Shown here: piece after piece, positions 54,529-64,000 of the stretch
How positions within the stretch are numbered: position 1 is the stretch's first letter
Layout of the letters: every line of letters begins with the position of its first letter
Assembly (NCBI RefSeq): GCF_000002865.3
Contig: NW_001865040.1
Location: 8,888-72,887 of the forward strand
Origin: Monosiga brevicollis MX1
Taxonomy: Eukaryota > Opisthokonta > Choanoflagellata > Craspedida > Salpingoecidae
DNA: 64,000 nt
Direction of reading: 5' to 3'
Position numbers and translations under genes: made by a program
The notes under the pieces: generated by a model
What the model was told of the DNA's origin: nothing
Databases searched by the model: none
What the model saw: only the letters and a program-made list of their open reading frames with translations

Positions 54529-55055
54529 GGTCGCAGAGACCTTGTCCAGCCTCGTCGCCTATGCCACGGCGCCTACAGCCCCCACCCTCAATCCTGCTTT
54601 GAGGCCCTCTGAATACCGCCCTCCTGAATCACCACGACCACCACCACGACCACACTACCGCCGCTGCCGCGACGCTGCGTCGCCACCGATTCAAGCCCTC
54701 AAGGAGCCTGTAGATGCGCCAACAACGCACATCCAACACAACCTTGCAACCTTGTGTAAATGAACACTTTCTTGTGTTGACAGGTTTTTCTTGGCTCTTT
54801 GCTCCTTGTTTTTTGTTTTTTCCTTTCTCATCTCTTTTTCGATTCCAGCCAGCAAAGGGACGGTGAGGTAAAATGCAAGACTGCGAGAGGCGCCGTGGCT
54901 GGCCATGGGATCAATGGTCAGTAATCGCAAGGCAGCGTGGTCAATTATCGAGTTGTTGCCAAAGTGGCACCTGTCAAGGCATGCCAATGGCCAATGACAC
55001 AAGTGCCTTTTCCCCCACGCCTTGGGCACTTTTCGTCTGTTCCAAGCGTATGTAC
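54529..55055. other. Intergenic, tandem minus-strand genes
   Basis: About 530 bp between the GT8-like start and the UFL1 stop. T-rich at 54795-54845; no gene seen. Confidence 0.5.
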
Positions 55056-58000
55056 TTAAGCGCGAGTAAGCGCTTGAAGCTCAGCCACAAGAGCTGCGGC
55101 ATCGCCGTCCGCTTTGCCCAGCACCACGTCCTGCGCTGTGGAAATGCAGGCTGGCAAATCAGCCTCATGGGCTTGCAGCTCCTGAATCAGGGCCGGCACA
55201 CAGCGTCCAGGCACGTTTACGGCCCGCCCAGTCGCTCGTTGATACACCTACATAACAACGCCAGAGATAATCAAGTACTTGTAACAAAAAAAGCAGAGGC
55301 CCGCTGCCACGCCATGTTCCTTTACACGAACCACAGATGTAGCGGCATGAAGTGCAGGGGCCAGCTCGAGGTTGCTGGTGGTCATTAGCTGCTGCAAGCC
55401 CTCCAGATGGCGCTGCGCAAGTGCCCTGTTCCCCCAGACGAAGATCGATCCATTGAGCATTTGCTATGATAGCGTCTTGCAAGCTCCGAAAAACATGGCA
55501 TGGAGAACAAGATACACATGGCGATCAAAAGATGTCATACCCAGATCGCTTGGCATTGAGCGGTGGCGCAAACACTTCATATTTAGCAGCTGCCTCGTCC
55601 AGCTTGGCCAGCAGCGGCTCCACCTCCTGATATACCAAAACCCGGGGCGAACAGCAGCCATGTGCGTTGAGCAGTGTCTATGCTTTCCCTGCCCAGCACT
55701 CCAGGTAGCAAAAGCCAGAGGGTCAGCGGCGTGCCCAGGCGTCACTCCCTCGCACCTTCTCTGAAGTCGTGGCCTGTACGTGATCATTCACAGTTTTGCG
55801 TGTGGTTTCAGGAAGCTGAGCAAGGATCTGCAAGGCCAGCCAAGTGTGGTGAACGGACGCAGGGCTTTCTACAAACACCCAGGCAAGCCGCTGCGAGGGA
55901 AGCAGTGCAAACATGGATCACGGGCCATTGGACGTGGCCGAATCATGATACAGACCGATTTTCGTGAATCTGGTTGGAGGGGCGCCATGTAATCTAATTC
56001 GAGACCATGCTCCAAAGCCTGCGAGTGCAATCACGCGTCAGTCCAGCTGAAGTTTGAGCAGACTGGAGGGCGTCAGGTCGAGTCGCACCATGAATTTGAC
56101 AATGATATGCAGTGCATCCAAGCCCAATGTGCGGTTGATGTGCTTCGCCACCAGCTCCTGTTAACCAAAATGACCAAAGGTTAACCAGCCGCATGCATGG
56201 CCAGAAGGTACGATCGGATCGCAATGGGAAGAGGCATAGGTGCAAGGAAGCAAAAAGGCCTTCATCGACACCCACTTTGATACTATCGTCCTCAAAGGCA
56301 GCCCGGGACTCATCAAAGAGACGCATCGAGTTGGTCACGTTGCTAAAAGCCGCGAGGCATGAGTTCAAGATGTCTTGAGCCAACACTAGCATCTGCAGCG
56401 AAAGAAGAGCGAATGCAAATGGAAGGCCCACACCAACCTGTATTGGCCGATCAGCTCTTCCCGGAGCTTGCGTTGATCAACTTGATCGTCACCGTGACTG
56501 GCGACAACCTCCGCAACCTTCTGCTCAAAGGATGCCTGGAGCCGTGGCTGCACCTGCTCAGCCACCGCTTGCGGCAAGTCCACCACATCTGCAAGCATGC
56601 CAACCGCCACAGGCCACGACAAGCACGTGAGGACTTGCAGACCCTCACGGGGATCGTAACCATGCAAGGATGGAATGCAAGTCGGATGCGCTGACCATCT
56701 AGTTCAGGCATGGCCGAAAGAATTTCACGAGCCACTTCTTCTTGCGTCATAAAGGTAAGGGCCGTCGACCTGCCTCCGCCATTCACGAGGGATACACGTG
56801 AGCCAAGACAAGTGCCAGCAAGTCAGAACAAGCGCTTTTGTGGGAGCTGGTGATGATGTTCATGACTTACGTTGGGCTTGAGACGGCCGCAGCCGCCGCA
56901 TTAGCCTCGCGCTTGCCTTTTCGACCCTTGCGTCCTTTCCTAGTGTGTGGCCAGCCAAGGTAAATTTTAGTGGAAGTCAATGAGCTTGGGTGGTCACAAC
57001 TAAGGAACTGACTTTTTGTTGCTACTGCTTCCAAAGTCATCGTCATCGTCGGCCGCAGTGCTTGATGCCATCGGTGCAGACGCCTAGCCAGTGCACGACC
57101 AACGGCAAGCGAGCCCGGTGCTTGAGCTGTAGTGTGATACAAAAAATAAAGAGCAGGGGTTCCAGATGGGGGTGGGTGAGACGTTTGAGCACTGACCGCA
57201 CTGCCACCTTGTTTCAAACGCTTGATGGTGGTAATATCCAAGCCGGCCGCCTTGGCCTCCAAGCGCGTCTACAGAAATGACAACAGCACCCATTGAACAC
57301 GGCATAGCCCGACATTTCACAAACACAAAGACTCGATGCGGCGTGGTGTGGCATCGAGCAGGCCGCAAACATACCGAAAACAGCTGAAGCGCCTGGTCTA
57401 ACAGCTTTGGGCTGACCACAACACTCCCGCATAAAAGCACGGCACCCGAGGCCTCTGTGTAGGCGGGGCATCTAAGAAGCAGTGGTGTGGCACAGGGGCT
57501 CTGCGGTAAGATTGATGTGGGAAGTGGGTCAACAAGATCAAGAAAAAGCGCGTTGCAGACCGTTTGAGAAGTTCAGCGGCGTCCAGCTCATCACACACGG
57601 GTGGCATCAGCGTCTAAGGTCACATGACGGCAGGTAGAATGGGTAATCTGCTGTCTTGTGGCGATACACTTTGCCTAGGTGGTAACAATCGCGAAGAGCA
57701 GAGGGGGAAACGATGGGACGCACCAGCGCATCGAAAAAGCCTGCGCCATCGGTCGGATCAAAGGCCTCCTCGATGGAAGCATTGACCAAATCCAATAGGG
57801 TCGAGTCGACGTAGCATGTTTGCAGTGCCAATCCTTCAGGGTACTTGGCCTGCAGAAAGTGTCGCGGGTCCCCAATACCCAATGCACTGACTTTGCTAAA
57901 TTCTACTCAAACATCCACCACGATGGGCGTGAGGTCGGACGTGGGAAAAGCCAGTAGCCATGGCAAGGCGTCCACTTTGGCGCGCACCGATATAATTGTT

Positions 58001-59824
58001 GGCGGAAAAGAAGCTTTCAAGATATTGCTGCTGCGCTTGTTGAAAGAGGGCGGGTACGAAGCGGCCCTTCTCGCCCTTGCCCTCCAGCGTTCCCGTGACA
58101 GCACCCGAGGCAATCATCTCGCTGACAAGATCTACAAAGCACAAAGGGGTTCAGATCAAAGGAGAGGCACGCAAAGACACGTAGAATTGAGGCTTGGCCA
58201 CGCACACCAGAGCCACGTACCACTCAGTCGCACATCTTCCGTCTGAAAGCGCTGACGGACAGCGCTCAGAGCAATCGGCGAGGCCAACGCAGCAAAAAAG
58301 CCTCGCAGGATGGCATTCTGCAAGTGAGCCAATAGAGCTCAAGGTGAGGGCTGAGCCAGATGTCGAAAACCTTGTTGGCTGGTAAAACCGGCCAAATCGA
58401 GGGCCCCGATGGAGAAAAAAAAGGTTGGCAAGCCGAGTGCAGGCGGTCGAGCCATGTCGCACCTGGCGGTTGAGGTACGCGTCAGTATGGATGGCATGGC
58501 CATCGCGATCCAGCTTGCCATTGATGATAGTGCCCACTCTTTGCGTCAGTTGCTATTTGGGAGCGGCAATGTACTTGATTAGCAGGGCTTGCTGGCGCCG
58601 AGGGTCGATAGATGAGCTCAAGCGAGCAGAGCAGAGTTGCCATACTGGGATGATAAAATCACTGGGGAGTTGAAAGCGAAGGCTCATTTCCGATAGTTGG
58701 AGCTGCATCATCGTGTGGCCATGGCCAATGCCATACAACGTGAGGCTTGTTGCGTCAAGAGCTACGCAGGTTGTGGAGCGTTGAGTGCTACCAATTCTCA
58801 CCTTGCCGGCCTCCTGGAGCAGTTCGTTAACCTCGGCAGCAATGTTGTCCACAGCCACGCTGTCCTCCCCACCAATCGCAATCCAAATGGATGAGCAAGG
58901 CAGCAAGACGGATTGGGGAGCCACATGAGCGGGTGGAAGGGGCGGTGCCAACATTGTACCTGTTGATGAGCTCGCCTTGAATCAGCATGAGCGAGGGTCG
59001 CTCCTTCAAGATTTGCTCTGTCGCTGCCTCAATGTGAATGAGATCAATGTTGAGCAGCTGATGCAGATCCACCAGGTTGACGCGGCCTAAGGGCGTGTGC
59101 GAGCGCGTCAGTCGATGGCAAAGGTACCACTTGAGCAAGCCCGCAGAACGGCGCCGCGCATGGTGCGTGCACGTCTGATCACAGGAATGTGCCCGAAATC
59201 GAGGCTAACCGCCATGCACGTAAATCTCATCCTCAATCTCGCGCTTGAGATGTTCTGGGGTGACGTACTCCTGCACAGGGGTGATTGTTCAAGACTCATG
59301 TGAGGCGGTGTGCATTGGCAGGTGTTGGTAAACCCATGAATAGCACCAATGCCGGCAGCCAGGCTGGTCTCAGACCTTGCCGTCCATGGTATAAAGCAGC
59401 TCGACCAGTTTCATGTCGGTTAAGGTCATGATCAACTGAATGCAGTTACGTCGCGACAACCTGGGAAAGAGTGCCGCGCGCACAACCCATGATCGATTTG
59501 CGAGGGCAAGCAGCAGGATGAGGTTAGAAAGTCATGACAGCACCAGATGAGATACACGGATAGCCGAGGCGCCAAAGGACGAAGCAAGGGGGCGAGTCAA
59601 CGCACTTGACTGTCGTCTCGGCCGACTGCGCCTCCCGGAACTGCTCCTGCAGCTTCAGGATTTCCTCCAACGAGACCTGCCATCGAACAATGTTCCCCAG
59701 GATCAAGCCATCCGATGCCGGTAAGGCCACCCAAACAGCGAACCATTCTGCCGCGGCAAGGCAAAAGAGCCAGAGCAAGGGGGGCAGAGCAAGGGTCGAG
59801 TACCTCCGGTTCGTTCGTGTCCAT
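55056..59824 (-). CDS. UFL1: E3 UFM1-protein ligase 1 (UFL1)
   Basis: Twenty-five exons, from 59804-59824 through 59606-59676, 59376-59460, 59210-59270, 58953-59086, 58802-58864, 58646-58702, 58463-58552, 58221-58317, 57988-58131, 57670-57890, 57561-57613, 57375-57471, 57197-57268, 57013-57083, 56871-56939, 56696-56769, 56434-56588, 56276-56392, 56089-56157, 55956-56018, 55756-55827, 55541-55626, 55332-55425 to 55056-55247. They sum to 775 residues in phase, against 794 in human. Matches by memory: SRRNCIQLIMTLTDMKLVEL, LYTMDGKEYVTPEHLKREIE, GRVNLVDLHQLLNIDLIHIE, LTQRVGTIINGKLDRDGHAI, GTLEGKGEKGRFVPALF, the basic KKGRKGRKGKRE stretch, and NVPGRCVPALIQELQ near the end. UFL1 works with DDRGK1 and the E2 UFC1 to attach UFM1 at the ER and on ribosomes. 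The first exon codes only seven residues. Confidence 0.93.
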
Positions 59825-59851
59825 CGTGACGGTTGGAGAGACAGAGAGATG

Positions 59852-59857
<6 letters not shown>

Positions 59858-59905
<48 letters not shown>
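59858..59905. repeat. (GA)n microsatellite
   Basis: About 24 GA units on the plus strand, i.e. (CT)n in the sense of UFL1, 34 bp upstream of its ATG. Confidence 0.95.
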
Positions 59906-59910
<5 letters not shown>

Positions 59911-60370
59911 AGACAAAAAAAAAGAAGAAAGAAAAAGGAAAAGGAAAGGGAAAGCAATGGATCCATTGGATTTTCGTTTCAAGCAGAAGGGCTTGGCATG
60001 TGGATGCAGATGTCGGCCATGATACAATTCAAAGGGAGGGGAAAATCAAAGGAGCGCTACGCGGGTGCGAGAGAGAGGCAGAGGCCGAGGAAAGAACGAA
60101 GAAGCAGAAAAAGATGGAAAGAAGAAAAAGAAAAAAAAAAAAAAGAAAAAGAAAGGAAAGCGACAAGAAACCAAAGGAAAGGAGCCTCCCGGACCTCTTT
60201 GGGTCTTGAGGGCATCAACCACGCTACTCGAGGGTCCAGGCCGGAAAAGAATAGAATCCAGGAGTGGGCTGGTATTCCTTCATGATTCAACACATCACGT
60301 TGCGCGTGGCGCAAGGCTCAAGTGCGTACGGCGGACCAAGTGGTGGAGTTTCCTCGAAACATCACCATCT
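59906..60370. other. Intergenic, purine-rich
   Basis: Between UFL1 5' end and TUFM 3' end (both minus). Highly A/G-rich on the plus strand (59906-59960, 60070-60165). No credible exon. Confidence 0.6.
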
Positions 60371-62361
60371 TTACTCAATGATCTTGGAGACGATGCCGGT
60401 GCCGACGGTCTTGTTGCCCTCACGGACGGTGAAGCGCTGACCCTCTTCGAGTGCAAGCTCGGTGATGAGCTCAACTTCGAGGGCGGCATCCTCACCAGGC
60501 ATGACCATCTTGCCCTCGGGCAGCTGGATGGTGCAGGTGATGTCACCAGTGCGGGTGAAGAGCTGGGGACGGTAGCCGTTGACAAAGGGGGTGTGGCGGC
60601 CACCCTCCTCCTTGCTGAGAACGTAGAGCTGGCTTTGGAACTTGCGGTGGCACTTGACGGAGCCGGGGGCGCACATGACCATGCCCTTGGTGGCATCCTC
60701 ACGCTTGATACCACGGCACAGGGCGCCGAGGTTGTCACCAGCCTGACCCTCGGTCAGATCCTTGTGGAACATCTCCAGACCTGTGATGGTAGTCTTGATG
60801 TTCTTGCCGTAACCAATGATCTCAACTTCGTCACCTTTCTTGACAATACCACGCTCAATCTTGCCAGTCACAACGGTGCCGCGGCCGGAGATGGAGAAGG
60901 CATTCTCAACAGGCATCAGGAAGGGCTTGTCCAGGTCGCGCACGGGGGTAGGGATCCAGTTGTCGACGGCTTCCATAAGCTTGAGGATGGCTTCGCGACC
61001 CATTTCGGGGGACTTGTCCTCGAGAGCGCAGAGGGCCGAGCCGGTGATCACGGGAGTCTCATCTTCATCGAAACCATAGGTACCCAAAAGCTCGCGAATC
61101 TCAACCTCAACCTGTCGATTGCCACGGGCACACCAATGGAAGGTGGTGAGTGCAAAGTGGAATGTGCACGCCTAGCGAGTCACGAAGCGAGAGAAAAAAC
61201 AAAAAAATCCATGGTGTCCAAGACGTACCAGCTCGAGCAGTTCAGGATCGTCAATCATGTCAGCCTTGTTGATGAAGACAACGAGGTGACCCACGCCGAC
61301 CTGCTTGGCAAGCAGGAGATGCTCGCGGGTCTGGGGCATCTGGCCATCAGTGGCGCTGACAACAAGAATAGCACCGTCCATCTAGTAGGAGTCAATAACC
61401 GGCCGTGAGAGTGACGCGTGTGTGGCAAGCGTACAGACAGAAAGGCGTGCATACCTGGGCGGCACCGGTGATCATGTTCTTGATGTAATCGGCGTGGCCG
61501 GGGCAGTCCATGTGAGCATAGTGGCGGTTCTCGGTCTGATACTCGACGTGGGCGGTCGAGATGGTGATACCACGGACGCGCTCTATTTACAAAATACGGA
61601 GGACAAAGTTGTGACTGTGTGCAGGGAGAGTGCAAGGCCAGAGTGCAAAGCAGGACACACCTTCGGGGGCACGATCAATATCAGCGTAGCCCTTGAACTC
61701 GGCGAGGTTCGACTCGGCAAGGACTGCACGGAATGGCCATGGAAAAAAAAAAAAAAGCAAGAGGGTGTAAGAACTTTGGTCATGGCGGGGTCAAACGGCT
61801 ATTGGGGGTCGAGCAAGGCATGTACATACCCTTGGTGATGGCGGCGGTGAGAGAGGTCTTGCCGTGGTCGACGTGACCGATGGTGCCAATGTTGCAGTGA
61901 GGCTTGGAGCGGTCGAACGAGCTCATCGAGCGCACTGATACAAGAAGAAAAAAATTGGCAGTTGGTTGTTTGCACAAGCGCGTGAGGGAATGAGCAGAAG
62001 AGCAGAAGAGCAGAAGAAGAAGAAGAAGAAGACGAGAGAGAGGGCACAGCGTGTGGTATATTGTGTGTGCGGTCAAGGGTCGCGGGTAATGGGCAAGAAC
62101 ACACAAGGGCCGCTGGCGCCTTCACATGCACGGTGTGCAAGTGGGACTATGGCGGCGAGGTGGCGCGCTGGCTCGTCACGTGTCTCTTTGTGTGTGTGTG
62201 TGTGTATGCAAAAAGAAAAGGCGGCGGGTTTCGCCTCACATGACCACAGTGAAAGGAACGTCTACAAGGAACTTACCACCGTTGAAGATGGAGCGCTGGA
62301 GCATGGACTGGCGCCCGGGGGCAGCCATGGAAGACATGGCCTTGTGCACGGCGGTCAACAT
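60371..62361 (-). CDS. TUFM: Mitochondrial elongation factor Tu
   Basis: Six exons: 62277-62361, 61830-61934, 61661-61723, 61455-61582, 61229-61381, 60371-61111; 424 residues in phase. The first ~38 residues are basic and Ser-rich without acidic residues until SSFDRSK ([20 protein letters not shown]), fitting a mitochondrial presequence. The GTPase motifs are all present: G1 GHVDHGKTS, switch I RGITIS, G3 DCPGH, G4 NKAD, G5 GSALCALE. Domain II ([13 protein letters not shown]) and domain III ([35 protein letters not shown]) follow. It delivers aminoacyl-tRNA to mitoribosomes. The sequence is bacterial-type, clearly different from cytosolic EF1A. Splicing makes it a nuclear gene. Upstream sense-strand CT-rich repeats at 62452-62565. 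Confidence 0.97.
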
Positions 62362-62403
62362 CCTGTCAGGTACAACAAAACCCAAAAATCGGAAATGGCA
62401 GCG

Positions 62404-62437
<34 letters not shown>

Positions 62438-62756
62438 CCACGAGGCACAGAGAGAGAGAGAGAGAAGAGAGAGAAGAGAGAGAAGAGAGAGAGAAGAGAG
62501 AGAGAAGAGAGAAGAGAGAGAAGAGAGAGAAGAGAGAGAGAAGAGAGAAGAGAAAGAAGAGAGAAAACCATAGTTGAGAACAAAAGGCTTGGCGAGCAAC
62601 CTGACTGCAACGTTTGGAAACAAAAAGTGTGACAACATCACACTTTACCATTGGGACGCTGGATTCACACACACGTGCCTTCAGAAATTAGATCAATTTT
62701 GAAGAGTTGTTGTTTAGATTGGTCCGTTCGGTAGGCGAGCCGGCCTCATAGTTTAC
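62362..62756. other. Intergenic, repeat-rich promoter region of TUFM
   Basis: Holds a (GT)n tract at 62405-62434 and a GAGA/GAGAA purine block at 62450-62565 on the plus strand (CT-rich in TUFM sense). The rest is the 3' flank of the metalloprotease gene. Confidence 0.8.
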
Positions 62757-64000
62757 TTAGGTGGTGGTGACGAGGCACTGGCTGGCTTGGGTGACCTTGC
62801 GCTCGGGCATGTGCAATACGTAGGCGAGATTGAGGGGGTTCTCGACAACCACCCGCCACTTGGTGCCACGGGCACAGGCTGCGCCCGCGACCTCGTAGCT
62901 GAGGCAGCTCCCCAGGACGGCCAGGCGACGCTCGTATCGCCCCTCACGTTTCTCCTCGAGCGCCAATGTCAGATTGGCGGGCGCCTGGCCGTTGCCTGGC
63001 TCTTCGACGCACACGTGAAATCGATACGCGGCGCAAGCCTTGGTCTTAAACTTGATGCTCCAGCGCTTGCGAGCCTTGCGGGAGCCATATGTGCTGTAGC
63101 TGGCCGTGCAAGCACAGACCCCACTAGATGCCTCTTCATGGCTCCCCGCAGTGTCGGTGCTCGCTGTGGTACTTGGGGCCAGCGCCACGGTACTCGCTTC
63201 AAACGCGGGCGTCTCTGTCATTGACGTTGGGGTTGTGACGAGCGCAGTCGGGGTGGGCGCGGCGATGGACGCTGTGGTCGTCTCGTCCACGGATGATACC
63301 AAATCATTCAATACCGCATACAACCAGTATTGCCCCAGCGAGGCGTACGCATCGAGCAGGCCCCGTTGGTCGGTCTGAGCACTGACGCGTATGTAATAGC
63401 TGCCCGGTACCAGGCGCAGCGACAATTCAAGCCCTTGAGCCACCAGTCCACCTCGCCCGTCGAGTAGTTGGACATTGAGTTTCAAGTTGGCCCCCAACGT
63501 GTGGGCAGGCGCCACAAAGCTTTGCATGCGCATCTGGAAATGTACAATGTTTGGGCGCACGACCTCAAATTCGTAAAAGTCGACATCAGCCTCGTGGCCC
63601 AGCACGCCCTGCAACAGCAGGCTCTTGTCTCTGACAGCTGCCATCGATGCCGTGGTGAGCGTGTCTCCGGCCTCATCGGCCCGCGAACCCAGCGCCGCTC
63701 GTAAAATCTGCACATTGTCTTGTTGCACATTGGCGTTGGGATAGTCGCCCTATCAGAGTTTGCCGTCAGGAACAATGCCACACACAAAGCAGGCGTGAGT
63801 TGCCGGCCCAGGCGCCGTAGCCGGGTCCAGCCCGACACAGGCGGTCCCGAGGTGGCGTCATCTCCCAGAAGTGGATGGCAGCAGGTAAACACACCTGTGA
63901 CCAAACAGTGTATTGGCGGTTGTAGGCCGAGCCCATGATCACGCCCGTGTCGCCACTCCCCGTGTAATACGTCTGCACAGTCTGGCCAACTTTGGTTCCC
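62757..64000 (-). CDS. Secreted reprolysin-like metalloprotease, C-terminal part (partial)
   Basis: Two exons in the window, 63895 to beyond 64000 and 62757-63749 (phase 0). The upstream exon reads QTVQTYYTGSGDTGVIMGSA then YNRQYTVWSQ; the next begins GDYPNANVQQDN and runs to a DEAGDTLTTA segment. From memory, Y-x-G-x-G-x-x-x-x-I-M-G...x-x-W-S-x-G-x-Y-x-x-A-x-x-x-x-D is the region just after the catalytic site of reprolysin-like metallopeptidases, followed by a pre-peptidase-C-type beta domain (VDFYEFEVV...PGSYYIRVSAQT). The last ~130 residues are a Thr/Ser-rich linker and a Cys-containing domain (CACTASYSTYGSRKARKRW). The zinc-binding HExxH would lie beyond the right edge. An extracellular matrix- or prey-degrading role is inferred. 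Confidence 0.6.

Noticed and set aside
60065-61408. 447-codon plus-strand frame opposite TUFM
   Set aside because: Antisense shadow of the EF-Tu gene extended through purine-rich spacer.

Overview
This is a nuclear window from a compact, intron-rich unicellular eukaryote, most likely a choanoflagellate of the Monosiga brevicollis type (inference; no database was available). The base composition is high in GC. Nearly every gene is split by short introns, 44 to about 330 bp, with GT..AG borders. Gene content is animal-like: a PTB-domain adaptor, the centrosomal protein FOP, PUF60, PABPN1, UFL1 and a RasGEF with YVDM motifs. No rRNA, convincing tRNA, CRISPR array or autonomous transposon was seen. 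Exon models were built by hand from splice borders; a model was trusted when all exons summed to a whole number of codons and the phases fitted. Coordinates may be off by one or two bases.

Layout. 1-10.2 kb: 5' exon of a secreted L-domain-like protein (-), exostosin-like glycosyltransferase (+), cytosolic HSP70 (-), and an 11-exon Golgi-type membrane protein (-). 11-15.4 kb: a small DEP-like protein and a PH/RA-like/PTB adaptor (both +). 15.9-19.5 kb: FOP/CEP43 (-) divergent from RNase P/MRP subunit POP7 (+). 20.8-27.8 kb: a degenerate calmodulin-like protein (+), PUF60 (+), glucosidase II beta (-). 28.1-36.1 kb: two RasGEF genes made by a partial segmental duplication, the upstream copy with a frameshift, around a 127-residue unknown protein and unassigned minus-strand exons. 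36.4-44.6 kb: a DHHC protein with an eroded cysteine-rich domain (-), RRP9/U3-55K (+), an MTAP with an added hydrophobic tail (-), PABPN1 (+). 45-52.6 kb: a PH-domain protein ending in a WASP-like WH2-WH2-central-acidic module (-), a truncated PrpD-like relic (-), PPP1R7/SDS22 (+). 53-64 kb: an assembly gap, a GT8-like transferase (-), UFL1 in 25 exons (-), mitochondrial EF-Tu (-), and the 3' end of a secreted metalloprotease (-).

Most genes are housekeeping: RNA processing (POP7, PUF60, PABPN1, RRP9), ER quality control (glucosidase II beta, UFL1, HSP70), phosphatase and centrosome regulation (PPP1R7, FOP), methionine salvage (MTAP) and mitochondrial translation (TUFM). The lineage-flavoured part is signalling and cytoskeleton: the PH/PTB adaptor, the YVDM-bearing RasGEFs and the PH-WH2 protein. 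A second theme is that CT-rich tracts lie on the sense strand upstream of many start codons on both strands, which looks more like a promoter or 5'UTR property than random microsatellites.
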